Shown: piece after piece, positions 33,992-42,128 of the stretch
Layout: the number at the start of each line of letters is the position of its first letter
Numbering within the stretch: the stretch's first letter is position 1
Assembly: GCF_010500245.1 (NCBI RefSeq)
Contig: NZ_JAAGOX010000011.1
Span: forward strand, 434,001-498,000
DNA length: 64,000 nt
DNA from: Ruegeria sp. PrR005
GTDB taxonomy: Bacteria > Pseudomonadota > Alphaproteobacteria > Rhodobacterales > Rhodobacteraceae
Reading direction: 5' to 3'
Position numbers and translations under genes: made by a program
The notes under the pieces: model-generated
Databases searched by the model: none
Seen by the model: only the letters and a program-made list of their open reading frames with translations
What the model was told of the DNA's origin: nothing

Positions 33992-34480
33992 ATGAAATTC
34001 TTCGCTTACATCGCTCTGCTGGCAACCTGCTGTGCCGCTCCGCTCCATGCGCAATCCCTGATCCTTGGGTCGGGATACGCCGATTTCCAATATGAACGCT
34101 CCGAAGATCAGGCCGTCTTGTCACTGGAGTACCAGCATACGCCGTTCTGGGAACGCGGCAGGTTGAGCGCCCGGCTGGCGGCGGCGGCCACGCTGCACAG
34201 CAACGGCGATTTTCACCTGGGCGCCGGGGTTGCAAGCGAATATGCGTTTGACCGCAACTGGTTCATCGAAGCCAGCGTTCTGCCCGGCGTCTATTTTGAA
34301 GGCGAGGACAGCAACACGCTGGGCAGCCGGTTCGAGGTCCGAAGCCTGCTGGGCGTGGGCTATCGGTTCGACAATGGTGATGCCGTGTCGCTGGCGATCA
34401 CGCACAAGTCGAACGCCTCGGTGTCCGAGTTCAACCCCGGCGTCAACACGGTCCTGCTACGGTTTCACCGCTCTTTCTGA
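33992..34480 (+). CDS. PagL-like lipid A 3-O-deacylase (acyloxyacyl hydrolase)
   Basis: A 162-residue outer-membrane beta-barrel candidate with a signal peptide (MKFFAYIALLATCCAAPLHA). The end shows the PagL signature: ITHKSNASVSEFNPGVNTVL, with H138 and S140 as the likely catalytic His and Ser, and a C-terminal Phe typical of barrels. The catalytic Glu of PagL usually follows the NPG turn; here that place is occupied by VN, and the nearest acidic residue is E146 just before it. The protein probably removes an acyl chain from lipid A at the outer membrane, but activity is less certain because of that change. Confidence 0.7.
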   Translation: MKFFAYIALLATCCAAPLHAQSLILGSGYADFQYERSEDQAVLSLEYQHTPFWERGRLSARLAAAATLHSNGDFHLGAGVASEYAFDRNWFIEASVLPGVYFEGEDSNTLGSRFEVRSLLGVGYRFDNGDAVSLAITHKSNASVSEFNPGVNTVLLRFHRSF

Positions 34481-34558
34481 TCCGTCTCGCGGGTGTGGGA
34501 TTGATTTTCCGCGCGGTTTTCTGCACATCGGGCCGATAGCAGAACGCAAGGACGCCCG

Positions 34559-35350
34559 ATGACCCGTATCGACGCCAAATTCGCCGAGTTGAATGCCCAA
34601 GGCAAGAAAGCCTTTGTCTCTTATGTGATGGCGGGGGATCCGGATTTCGACACTTCTCTGGAGTTGGTTAAAGGCCTGCCCGGCGCGGGTGTCGATGTCA
34701 TCGAGCTGGGCCTGCCCTTTACCGACCCGATGGCAGACGGGCCGACCATCCAGCTGGCCGGTCAGCGGGCGCTTGACGGTGGCATGACCTTGCAGCGGAC
34801 GCTGGATCTGGCGACCGAGTTCCGCAAGACCGATGGCATCACCCCCATCGTGATGATGGGCTATTACAACCCGATCTACAGCCGCGGCGTCGGCCGGTTC
34901 CTGGCAGATGCCAAGGCCGCCGGGATCGACGGGCTGATCGTGGTGGACCTGCCGCCCGAGGAAGACGCCGAGTTGTGTCTGCCCGCACAGGCGGCCGGGC
35001 TGAACTTTATCCGTCTGGCGACACCGACGACCGACGACAAGCGCCTGCCGCGCGTGCTGCAAAACACCTCGGGCTTTGTCTATTACGTGTCGATCACCGG
35101 GATCACCGGGTCGGCCGAGGCGCAGGCGACCGATGTCGGCCCCGAAGTAGCCCGGATCAAGGCTGCGACCGATCTGCCGGTGATCGTGGGGTTCGGCATC
35201 AACACGCCCGAGAAATCGCGCGCCATCGCCAGCGTCGCGGATGGCGCCGTTGTCGGCTCGGCCATCGTGGCCCAGATCGGCGCGGGCAAGCCGGTGGCCG
35301 AGGTTCTGGCCTTTGTCAAAACCCTGTCGGACGGCGCGCACAGCGCCTGA
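34559..35350 (+). CDS. trpA: Tryptophan synthase alpha subunit
   Basis: A 263-residue TIM-barrel enzyme that cleaves indole-3-glycerol phosphate to indole. [20 protein letters not shown] is the family start. The active-site Glu lies in [20 protein letters not shown] and the Asp in [23 protein letters not shown] and [11 protein letters not shown] bind phosphate. Its partner trpB is 7 kb away on the opposite strand, grouped with trpF, an arrangement in which alpha and beta are not co-transcribed. Confidence 0.97.
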   Translation: MTRIDAKFAELNAQGKKAFVSYVMAGDPDFDTSLELVKGLPGAGVDVIELGLPFTDPMADGPTIQLAGQRALDGGMTLQRTLDLATEFRKTDGITPIVMMGYYNPIYSRGVGRFLADAKAAGIDGLIVVDLPPEEDAELCLPAQAAGLNFIRLATPTTDDKRLPRVLQNTSGFVYYVSITGITGSAEAQATDVGPEVARIKAATDLPVIVGFGINTPEKSRAIASVADGAVVGSAIVAQIGAGKPVAEVLAFVKTLSDGAHSA

Positions 35351-35353
35351 CCG

Positions 35354-35797
35354 TCAGGGCCGACGCCGTAGGATGTTGACGCCCGAGTATTCGGCGACCT
35401 TCTGGCCATCCTGATTGTAGATCTCGCTGAGCACCGTGATCCGGCCCCGGTCGGGTCGCGATCGCGACGCCATGCTTTCGGTAACCGTCGCCACGACGCG
35501 CAGCATGTCGCCCGGGCGCACGGGCACCACCCACTTTACATCGGTCATACCCGGCGAACCCATCGAGGCCTCTGCCCAGAGGCCAGAGGCATACCAGCGC
35601 TCGAACGCGGTGACGAGCGTGTGCCAGCCGCTGGCGATGATGCCACCGAAGGGTCCGTCTTTGGCCGCCTCGGGGTCGATATGGAACGGCTGTGGGTCCC
35701 ATTTGCGCGCGAAATCCATGATCTCTTCGCCGGTCATCTCCCAAGGCTCCGATTCGTAGCGGAAGCCAACGGGAAAATCCTCCCAATACTTTGTCAT
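35354..35797 (-). CDS. MaoC-like hydratase/dehydratase
   Basis: A 147-residue hotdog protein of the MaoC-like (R-specific enoyl-CoA hydratase) group. The N-terminal KYWEDFPVGFRYESEPWEMT is typical, and WDPQPFHIDPEAAKDGPFGG contains the catalytic D-x4-H pattern of hydratase 2 enzymes (Asp and His of DPQPFHID), followed by IIASGWHT. It acts on an acyl-CoA; chain specificity cannot be told. It stands alone, converging on trpA with a three-base gap. Confidence 0.82.
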   Translation of the reverse strand: MTKYWEDFPVGFRYESEPWEMTGEEIMDFARKWDPQPFHIDPEAAKDGPFGGIIASGWHTLVTAFERWYASGLWAEASMGSPGMTDVKWVVPVRPGDMLRVVATVTESMASRSRPDRGRITVLSEIYNQDGQKVAEYSGVNILRRRP

Positions 35798-35867
35798 GCC
35801 ACTTGCCCAAGCTTGATCGTCGGGGGCACAGTGTCGCGGTCGGGGCGGATTGCCAAGCGATGAAATG

Positions 35868-35890
35868 ATTGGTAAATAAAACTAACCAAT
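35868..35890 (+). promoter_or_regulatory. Inverted repeat ATTGGT-N11-ACCAAT before lldD
   Basis: ATTGGT (35868-35873) and ACCAAT (35885-35890) are 15 bp before the start codon in an A/T-rich stretch. The dyad resembles operators of FadR-type GntR regulators such as LldR, which control lactate genes. No regulator gene is adjacent. Confidence 0.4.
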
Positions 35891-35905
35891 TTCGAGGGAC
35901 TGCAC

Positions 35906-37069
35906 ATGGCCGTCATTACCAATATCGAAGACCTCAAGCGGATATACGAACGCCGCGTGCCGCGCATGTTCTACGACTATGCCGAGAGCGGCAGCTGGAC
36001 CGAGCAGACCTTTCGCGAGAACTCTTCTGACTTCAACCTGATACGCCTGCGCCAGCGGGTGGCGGTGGACATGTCGGGCCGCTCGACCGCCAGCCAGATG
36101 GTAGGACAGGATGTGGCGATGCCGGTGGCGCTGGCGCCCGTGGGGCTGACGGGCATGCAGCATGCGGATGGTGAGATCAAGGCCGCCCGCGCCGCCAATG
36201 AATTCGGCGTGCCCTTTACGCTCTCGACCATGTCGATCAACTCGATCGAGGAAGTGGCCGAGGCCACCGGCCGCCCGTTCTGGTTCCAGCTCTACACCAT
36301 GCGCGACACCGATTATACCAGCCGCCTGATTCAGCGCGCCAAGGCCGCCAAGTGTTCGGCGCTGGTGATCACGCTTGACCTGCAAATCCTGGGTCAGCGC
36401 CACAAGGACCTGAAGAACGGCCTGTCCGCTCCGCCGAAACTGACACCCAAGACCATCGCCAACCTGATGACGAAATGGGCCTGGGGGATCGAGATGCTGG
36501 GCGCCAAGCGGCGCAACTTCGGCAATATCGTGGGCCATGTGCAGGGTGTGTCCGACACCGCCAACCTGGGTGCCTGGACCGCCGAGCAGTTCGACCCGAC
36601 GCTCGACTGGGGCAAGGTCGCCAAACTTATGGAGCAATGGGACGGCAAGGTGATCCTGAAAGGCATCCTGGATGCCGAGGATGCGAAGATGGCCGCCAAA
36701 CTGGGCGCCGACGCCATCGTTGTCTCGAACCATGGTGGTCGTCAGCTTGACGGTGCGCTGAGCTCGATCCGGGTCCTGCCCGAGATCATGGACGCCGTGG
36801 GCGGCGATATCGAGGTGCATCTGGACAGCGGTATCCGCTCGGGCCAGGACGTGCTCAAGGCGCTGGCGCTGGGGGCCAAGGGGACCATGGTCGGCCGCGC
36901 CTTTGTCTATGGTCTGGGTGCCATGGGGCAAAAGGGCGTGACCACCGCGCTGGAGGTGATCCGCAAGGAACTGGACACCACCATGGCGCTGTGCGGCGAA
37001 AAGAATGTCGCCAATCTGGGCCGCCACAACCTGCTGGTACCCGAGGATTTCGGCGGTCGCTGGGCCTGA
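35906..37069 (+). CDS. lldD: L-lactate dehydrogenase (FMN-dependent, LldD type)
   Basis: A 387-residue member of the FMN-dependent alpha-hydroxyacid dehydrogenase family, oxidising L-lactate to pyruvate into the respiratory chain. [33 protein letters not shown] and WFQLYTMRD match LldD. The catalytic His-Arg lies in [12 protein letters not shown], and [20 protein letters not shown] is the FMN phosphate loop. No signal peptide is present; membrane association is through the family's hydrophobic insert (about 170-215). GAGGGA stands before the ATG, and an inverted repeat and a terminator flank the gene. Another hydroxyacid substrate is possible. Confidence 0.9.
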   Translation: MAVITNIEDLKRIYERRVPRMFYDYAESGSWTEQTFRENSSDFNLIRLRQRVAVDMSGRSTASQMVGQDVAMPVALAPVGLTGMQHADGEIKAARAANEFGVPFTLSTMSINSIEEVAEATGRPFWFQLYTMRDTDYTSRLIQRAKAAKCSALVITLDLQILGQRHKDLKNGLSAPPKLTPKTIANLMTKWAWGIEMLGAKRRNFGNIVGHVQGVSDTANLGAWTAEQFDPTLDWGKVAKLMEQWDGKVILKGILDAEDAKMAAKLGADAIVVSNHGGRQLDGALSSIRVLPEIMDAVGGDIEVHLDSGIRSGQDVLKALALGAKGTMVGRAFVYGLGAMGQKGVTTALEVIRKELDTTMALCGEKNVANLGRHNLLVPEDFGGRWA

Positions 37070-37079
37070 TCCGATAATC

Positions 37080-37108
37080 AGGGGGAAATCGGGCAAATCC
37101 CCCTTTCC
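37080..37108 (+). terminator. Intrinsic terminator of lldD
   Basis: AGGGGGA (37080-37086) pairs with TCCCCCT (37098-37104) around an 11-base loop, followed by TTCCTT, starting 10 bases after the lldD stop. Confidence 0.75.
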
Positions 37109-37143
37109 TTTGCAGCAGATCCGCTGTAAGAGCGCGGCTTCAC

Positions 37144-37172
37144 GCGGGGCTACAGCCTTGGAGGAGCCCCGC
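37144..37172 (+). promoter_or_regulatory. Leader stem-loop before rplY
   Basis: GCGGGGCT (37144-37151) pairs with AGCCCCGC (37165-37172), ending 21 bases before the rplY start. No T-run follows, so it is not a terminator. It could be an mRNA structure for translational control of L25, or chance in G/C-rich DNA. Confidence 0.3.
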
Positions 37173-37193
37173 CCTAACATTGGAGATACCAAC

Positions 37194-37817
37194 ATGGCTG
37201 GAGAGATTCCTGATCTCGTAGCTCTGGAACGGACGGGGACAGGCAAGGGCGCCGCTCGTCAGGCACGCCGCGACGGCATGGTTCCGGGGATCGTTTACGG
37301 TGGCGACAACGAGCCGCTGCCGATCAACGTCCCGTTCAACCGACTGCTCAAGATGCTGAAGGCGGGCCGGTTCAAATCGACGCTCTTCAACCTCAAGGTC
37401 GAAGGCCACGAAGACGTGCGCGTGATCTGCCGCAACGTGCAGCGCGATGTCGTCAAGGACCTGCCGACTCACCTGGACCTGATGCGCCTGCGCCGCACCA
37501 GCCGGATCAACCTGTTCATCCACGTTGATTTCGTCAACCACGCAGCAGCCCCCGGCATCAAGCGCGGCGGCGTTCTGACCGTGGTTCGTCCCGAGGTTGA
37601 ACTGGAAGTCACCGCAGGCGAGATTCCGGAAAAGATCACCGTGGACCTGACCGGCCTGAACATCGGCGACGTGGTCACCATCTCGATGGTCGACCTGCCG
37701 GAAGGCGTGAAGCCGACGATCGACCGCGACTTCGTGATCGCCAACATCTCGGCCCCGTCGGGTCTGGCGGCCGCGTCGAATGACGCCGAAGACGAAGACG
37801 GCGAAGCCGAAGAGTAA
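37194..37817 (+). CDS. rplY: Ribosomal protein bL25 (CTC-type general stress form)
   Basis: A 207-residue long-form L25, started at ATG 37194 ([20 protein letters not shown]). Residues 1-95 form the 5S rRNA-binding L25 domain ([40 protein letters not shown]), and about 100-195 the TL5/CTC C-terminal domain. An acidic tail ([12 protein letters not shown]) follows. It is followed by a terminator and then pth, the usual pairing in proteobacteria. Confidence 0.95.
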   Translation: MAGEIPDLVALERTGTGKGAARQARRDGMVPGIVYGGDNEPLPINVPFNRLLKMLKAGRFKSTLFNLKVEGHEDVRVICRNVQRDVVKDLPTHLDLMRLRRTSRINLFIHVDFVNHAAAPGIKRGGVLTVVRPEVELEVTAGEIPEKITVDLTGLNIGDVVTISMVDLPEGVKPTIDRDFVIANISAPSGLAAASNDAEDEDGEAEE

Positions 37818-37842
37818 TCTTCGCATTCGTCGAAAAATCAGG

Positions 37843-37869
37843 GGCGGGGCACATGTGGCCCCGCCTTTC
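37843..37869 (+). terminator. Intrinsic terminator of rplY
   Basis: GGCGGGGC (37843-37850) pairs with GCCCCGCC (37858-37865), followed by TTTCT, 25 bases after the rplY stop. Confidence 0.75.
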
Positions 37870-37955
37870 TCATTGTCCACGCCCCGGCAACATCTGGCCT
37901 TTTCGACCGGCAGGCGGCAAGAAGGACCGGCAACAGGCAAAGCAAGAGGCCCGAC

Positions 37956-38645
37956 ATGCGACTGTTCGTCGGACTGGGAAATCCGGGCGCAAAATATGCC
38001 CGCAACCGGCACAACATCGGCTTTATGGCCGTGGACCGGATTGCAGAGGACCATGGGTTCGCCCCCTGGAAAACAAAGTTCCAGGGGCAGATTTCCGAAG
38101 GTCGCCTGGGCACCGAGAAGGTTCTGCTTCTGAAGCCCGAGACATTCATGAACCGCTCCGGGCAGTCGGTGGGCGAGGCGATGCGGTTCTACAAGCTCGA
38201 CAGCACCGATGTGACCGTGCTGCATGACGAACTGGACCTCGCACCGGGAAAGGTGCGGGTCAAGGCGGGCGGAGGTCATGCGGGCCACAACGGGCTGCGG
38301 TCGATCCACGACCATATCGGCGCGGCGTATGACCGTGTCAGGCTGGGTATCGGCCATCCCGGGCGCAAGGAAGCCGTCGCGGGCTACGTCCTGCACGATT
38401 TCGCCCGTGCCGACGAGGACTGGCTTGAAAACGTCCTGCGCGGCATTTCGGACGGGGCCGCCGCCCTTGCCGCCGGTGACGGCGCCCGGTTCATGAACGC
38501 CGTCGCCCTGCGCACCGCACCGCCCAGGTCCTCGACCGGGACAGCTCCGAGGCCAGAGGAGAACCCGGCCAAGGTGAAAGAGCCACAGCCAGCCCCCGAG
38601 GACAATCGCAGCCCGCTTCAGAAACTGGTCGACCGGTTCAAGTGA
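37956..38645 (+). CDS. pth: Peptidyl-tRNA hydrolase
   Basis: A 229-residue enzyme that recycles peptidyl-tRNAs by ester hydrolysis. [20 protein letters not shown] contains the catalytic His (of RHNIG); [33 protein letters not shown] and GHNGLRSI complete the family motifs. The last 40 residues are a Pro/Glu-rich extension that many alphaproteobacterial Pth proteins share. It lies directly after rplY. Confidence 0.97.
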   Translation: MRLFVGLGNPGAKYARNRHNIGFMAVDRIAEDHGFAPWKTKFQGQISEGRLGTEKVLLLKPETFMNRSGQSVGEAMRFYKLDSTDVTVLHDELDLAPGKVRVKAGGGHAGHNGLRSIHDHIGAAYDRVRLGIGHPGRKEAVAGYVLHDFARADEDWLENVLRGISDGAAALAAGDGARFMNAVALRTAPPRSSTGTAPRPEENPAKVKEPQPAPEDNRSPLQKLVDRFK

Positions 38646-38721
38646 CGGCTGCCGCCACGTAGGTGTTGCCGTATGGCGACGGCGTCGCCACTCTGTGCTG
38701 CAAAACGCGCGGGAGAAAACG

Positions 38722-39885
38722 ATGAGAACATTCGGCAAATGGTTGGGGCGCATTCTGCTTGCACTGGTACTGGCGGCTGCCGTCGTCGGTTTCTGGAAGC
38801 GCGAAGAGATCACCCGGCTTCTGGCGGTGAACTCGCTGTTCTCCGCCGAAAAGATTGTCGATAACTTCTCGCACATGGACGCCGCGTTTCTGACCGCATC
38901 CGTACCGCGCGGACCGCTGCCAACCTCTGATCTGCCTTTCGGGGAACCCTTTGAACTGCCGTCAGGCGGAGCGGACTGGATTGAGGATCGCGCAGTGACC
39001 TCGCTGCTGATCCTCAAGGACGGCCAGATCCGCTATGAGGAGTATTTTCTGGGCACCGGGCCGGACGATCGCCGGATCTCCTGGTCGATTGCCAAGAGTT
39101 ACATTTCGGCCCTGTTCGGTGTGCTGCTGGACGAGGGCGCCATCGCCTCGATCGACGATCCGGTTGTGAAATATGCCCCCCAGCTCAAGGGCAGCGCCTA
39201 TGAGCCCGCCAGCATCCGCAACGTGCTGAACATGGCCAGCGGCGTCACCTTTGACGAGGATTATTTCGACAAGAATTCCGACATCAACCGGATGGGCCGG
39301 GTGGTGGCCTTGGGCAGCACGCTGGACGATTTCGCTGCCAGCTTTACCGAAAGTTTCGCCGCCCCGGGCGAGACCTGGCAATATGTCTCGATCGACACCC
39401 ATGTGATCGGCATGGTGATCCGGGGCGCGACCGGGCGCAGCGTGACCGACCTGCTGGCGGAAAAGATCATCGCGCCGCTGGGGCTGGAACGCGACGGCTA
39501 TTACATCACCGACGGTGCTGGCGTGGCGTTTGTGCTGGGCGGGCTCAATTTTACCACCCGTGACTATGCCCGGTTCGGCCAGATGATCATTCAGAACGGC
39601 GCTTATGGCGGCAAGCAGGTGGTGCCGGCGGATTGGCTCACCGCCTCGACCACCGCCAGCGCCCCGACGGCACCGGGCAAGATCGGCTATGGCTATCAAT
39701 GGTGGATCCCGGTGGGTGCCGGTTCGGGCGAATTCCTGGCGCGCGGCGTTTATGGTCAATACATCTATTTCGACCAGCCGCGCGGGGTTGTGATCGTCAC
39801 CACCGGTGCTGATCGCAGCTTTCGCGGCAAGGGCGTGAACGAGGCCAACATAGAAATGTTCCGCAAGATCGCGGAAAACCTCTAG
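38722..39885 (+). CDS. Membrane-anchored serine hydrolase (beta-lactamase/EstB family)
   Basis: A 387-residue protein from ATG 38722 with an N-terminal membrane helix (about 8-24), so it is tethered with its domain in the periplasm. The class C beta-lactamase-like domain has S122-x-x-K125 (WSIAKSYISALFG), a tyrosine motif YVSIDTHVIG, and RGVYGQYIYFD at the third motif. MASGVTFDEDYFDKNSDINR is common in the 6-aminohexanoate-dimer-hydrolase/esterase branch. A peptidase or esterase of unknown substrate is more likely than antibiotic resistance. Confidence 0.78.
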   Translation: MRTFGKWLGRILLALVLAAAVVGFWKREEITRLLAVNSLFSAEKIVDNFSHMDAAFLTASVPRGPLPTSDLPFGEPFELPSGGADWIEDRAVTSLLILKDGQIRYEEYFLGTGPDDRRISWSIAKSYISALFGVLLDEGAIASIDDPVVKYAPQLKGSAYEPASIRNVLNMASGVTFDEDYFDKNSDINRMGRVVALGSTLDDFAASFTESFAAPGETWQYVSIDTHVIGMVIRGATGRSVTDLLAEKIIAPLGLERDGYYITDGAGVAFVLGGLNFTTRDYARFGQMIIQNGAYGGKQVVPADWLTASTTASAPTAPGKIGYGYQWWIPVGAGSGEFLARGVYGQYIYFDQPRGVVIVTTGADRSFRGKGVNEANIEMFRKIAENL

Positions 39886-39894
39886 GATCGGATC

Positions 39895-40272
39895 ATGATA
39901 CCCGACCCGAGTCTCAATGTTCTGGGCGGGGCGCTGGCGTCCTGCTCGACCGACCCTGTCACTGGATTCTTCCGTGACGGGTATTGCAACACCTGTACGC
40001 AGGATCAGGGCAGCCATACCGTCTGCGCGGTGATGACGGCCGAGTTCCTGGCCTATTCCAAATATGTGGGCAACGACCTGAGCACACCCCGGCCCGAGTT
40101 CGGCTTTGCCGGGCTGAAACCCGGCGATCGCTGGTGCCTGTGCGCGGCTCGTTTCATGCAGGCCGCAGACGAGGGCTGCGGCCCGCAGGTGCATCTGGAA
40201 GCGACCCACAGGCGCGCGCTGGAGGTGGTCCCGTTGGAGGTGCTTGAGCGTCACGCGGTGCGGCGCGACTGA
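39895..40272 (+). CDS. DUF2237 family protein
   Basis: A 125-residue protein of the conserved DUF2237 family. Its hallmarks are LNVLGGALASCSTDPVTGFF, GYCNTC, DQGSHTVCAVMTAEFL, GNDLSTPRPEF and GLKPGDRWCLCAARF. Six Cys residues and several His suggest a metal or disulfide role; the function is unknown. It begins 9 bases after the serine hydrolase stop, probably in one transcript. Its last 22 bases overlap the end of the converging LuxR-type gene. Confidence 0.85.
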   Translation: MIPDPSLNVLGGALASCSTDPVTGFFRDGYCNTCTQDQGSHTVCAVMTAEFLAYSKYVGNDLSTPRPEFGFAGLKPGDRWCLCAARFMQAADEGCGPQVHLEATHRRALEVVPLEVLERHAVRRD

Positions 40273-40778
40273 TCCTTGTCCTTCTGCTCCGGCATCAGGT
40301 CACCGGCCATCAGATCCTCGATAAACAGGCCCAGCAGTTGGGGCCGCCCCGACACGCCCGCCTTGCGATAGATCGCGTTGGTCTGCGCCTTGACCGTCCC
40401 TTCGGACGTATTGCGCAAAGCCGCGATTTCCTGAAGGCTGCACCCTTTTATTGCAAAGAGCGCCACATCCCGTTCGGCCGCCGTCAGGCCCCAGTCGTCG
40501 AACCTTTCGTCCAGCAACTCCATGAAAGCACCGGATGCCGCGCGCAGCTTTGCCTCGGCCCGGCGCGCCCGGCGCCAGGTCCGGCTGAGCGCCAGCCAGC
40601 CCAGGACTACTCCTAGAAGCAGGCCAACCGCCGCCCCTATTTCCAGCAACTCTCGGGTCTGCCAACTGATCGGGGTGGTACGCAGCCCGACCACCGTCAG
40701 CAGGATATCGGACACGAAGAAGATGGCACAGACCGTCTGGACGAGAGCAATCGCCAACAGGACCCCAGCGCCCTTCAT
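40251..40778 (-). CDS. Membrane-bound LuxR-type (GerE) transcriptional regulator
   Basis: A 175-residue protein with two predicted membrane helices (about 5-32 and 44-66) followed by a cytosolic LuxR-type helix-turn-helix: LTAAERDVALFAIKGCSLQE, then IAALRNTSEGTVKAQTNAIY. There is no receiver or autoinducer domain. It lies downstream of, and on the same strand as, two exported low-complexity proteins, and may sense an envelope signal linked to them. The ligand and targets are unknown. Confidence 0.75.
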   Translation of the reverse strand: MKGAGVLLAIALVQTVCAIFFVSDILLTVVGLRTTPISWQTRELLEIGAAVGLLLGVVLGWLALSRTWRRARRAEAKLRAASGAFMELLDERFDDWGLTAAERDVALFAIKGCSLQEIAALRNTSEGTVKAQTNAIYRKAGVSGRPQLLGLFIEDLMAGDLMPEQKDKDQSRRTA

Positions 40779-40814
40779 GGGCTTTCCATCCTGCCTTCGA
40801 AAGCGTTTACCCGG

Positions 40815-41291
40815 TCAATCATCGCCGTCACTGCCCGAGCCGCTGTTGCCGTCATCACCACCGTGACCGCTGTTCCCGCCGTCGTCGCCTCCATCCTCGC
40901 CATCAGAGCCCGACCCGGAACTCGAATCCTCGCCGCCTCGGCCACGGCCACGCCCCCGACCCTGGCCCCCGTCATCCTCTGTCTCGGTCTCAGTCTCCGT
41001 CTCGGTTTCCGACGACCGGTCGAGCAAACCGCCACCAGTGGAGGATTTGCCACTCTGCCAGTAATCCCGCAAAATCTCGCCGGTGCGCGGATTGACGATG
41101 ATCTCTCGTTGCTCGCCCGGCCGCCGCGCGACGATGCGCGCGCGTCCAAGTAGCGTCCGGGTGACCTCGATCGACCTGTAGCCCTGCGCCCTGAGCTGCC
41201 GGGTGATGGCATCCGTCGCCGATTGCGCCCAGGCCGCACCGGCCCCGAGAGACAACGCGAAAACCGACATGATAAAGCTTCTGCGGTGCAT
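40815..41291 (-). CDS. Exported PepSY-like protein with acidic low-complexity tail
   Basis: 158 residues with a signal peptide (MHRRSFIMSVFALSLGAGAAWAQS). Residues about 25-80 look like a PepSY-type domain (AITRQLRAQGYRSIEVTRTL; REIIVNPRTGEILRDYW). The rest is disordered: six Glu-Thr steps, a Gly-Arg run, then a Ser/Gly/Asp tail. The tail's composition suggests cation binding. It is the middle gene of a three-gene group with the LuxR-type regulator. Confidence 0.65.
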   Translation of the reverse strand: MHRRSFIMSVFALSLGAGAAWAQSATDAITRQLRAQGYRSIEVTRTLLGRARIVARRPGEQREIIVNPRTGEILRDYWQSGKSSTGGGLLDRSSETETETETETEDDGGQGRGRGRGRGGEDSSSGSGSDGEDGGDDGGNSGHGGDDGNSGSGSDGDD

Positions 41292-41383
41292 TTGCTTACC
41301 CGATCAACAAGGCTCCTGCCCGGGTCAGGGCAGGAGATGCGGCCAGTTTGCCGCTTCCAGGGGTCATGGCAACCCCCGGTCTG

Positions 41384-41839
41384 TCAATCATCGTCGCCAG
41401 GGCCGTCATCGCCATGCCCACCATGATCATCGCCCGCGTCATGGTCCGGGCCGTCATCAGCGCCACGCCCGCGCCCGCCATGGTCATCGCCCACATCGTG
41501 GTCGGGGCCGTCATCGGCACCGCGTCCGCGCCCGCCATGGTCATCGCCCGCATCGTGATCCGGACCATCGTCCGCTCCGCCTCCACCATGGTCGTCGCCG
41601 ACATCGTGCCCCGGACCATCATCCGCACCACGTCCACGACCCCGGCCGCGCCCGTCGTCCTCACGACTTGCAAGCGCAAAGCTCCCGACCGCAGTTTCCG
41701 CAGCCGCGGCGGTCAGGCCAGTTTGGTTAGGTGCAATCATGTCGGTCTGCACCACACTTGCCTCGGCCAGGCCAACCAGCCCGCCGACAAGGATTGCTCC
41801 GGCCGTAATCGCAACCCTGGATGTCATCGTCTTTCGCAT
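41384..41839 (-). CDS. Exported Asp/His/Gly-rich repeat protein
   Basis: 151 residues with GGAGG seven bases before the ATG and an N-terminal export signal (TSRVAITAGAILVGGLVGLA). From about residue 60 it carries four copies of a unit like GADDGPDHDVGDDHGG separated by RGRGR, ending in GDDGPGDDD. The Asp and His content points to divalent-metal binding. No family was recognised. It is the first gene of the group with the PepSY-like protein and membrane LuxR regulator; a palindrome lies upstream. Confidence 0.6.
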   Translation of the reverse strand: MRKTMTSRVAITAGAILVGGLVGLAEASVVQTDMIAPNQTGLTAAAAETAVGSFALASREDDGRGRGRGRGADDGPGHDVGDDHGGGGADDGPDHDAGDDHGGRGRGADDGPDHDVGDDHGGRGRGADDGPDHDAGDDHGGHGDDGPGDDD

Positions 41840-41962
41840 TTCATACCTCCGTCACCAATGCATGCCGTTGGAAACCAAGCGGCAGGGATCAGGCTGCACG
41901 GCTGGCGCGATGGGGGAATGGGTCTGCGGTTTAGGGCGGCGGCAACAAGATGAACGGCAGAA

Positions 41963-41980
41963 AATAAACAAATGTTTATT
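41963..41980 (-). promoter_or_regulatory. A/T-rich palindrome AATAAACA-AA-TGTTTATT
   Basis: A perfect 8-bp dyad about 125 bp upstream of the Asp/His-rich gene, within an A/T-rich island (41955-42000) in otherwise G/C-rich DNA. It could be a regulator site for the three-gene group. Confidence 0.35.
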
Positions 41981-42035
41981 ATTTTTATCAATATGTTAGG
42001 AGGAAATCCCCCTTAGATCGCCCGCCCCTGAACAA

Positions 42036-42066
42036 GAAAACAGCGGCCCCGTGAGCCGCTGTCTTT
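42036..42066 (-). terminator. Intrinsic terminator of trpB
   Basis: ACAGCGGC (42040-42047) pairs with GCCGCTGT (42055-42062). On the minus strand the stem is followed by TTTCTTG, about 60 bases after the trpB stop. The plus-strand side also has CTTTTGCTTTT, so it may work both ways. Confidence 0.65.
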
Positions 42067-42128
42067 TGCTTTTGGTTTATCCCGACTGGGTCGAGAACGT
42101 TCGGCCGGAGCCATCCGGAACGGGCGAC

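Noticed and set aside
41313-41336. A nine-base-pair hairpin (CTCCTGCCC/GGGCAGGAG) between two exported-protein genes
   Set aside because: No T-run follows on either strand, so it was not called a terminator; it may be only an mRNA structure.
41348-41953. A 201-codon plus-strand frame rich in Ile, Val and Ala
   Set aside because: It is the antisense of the Asp/His-rich repeat gene, which has a good ribosome site and an export signal.
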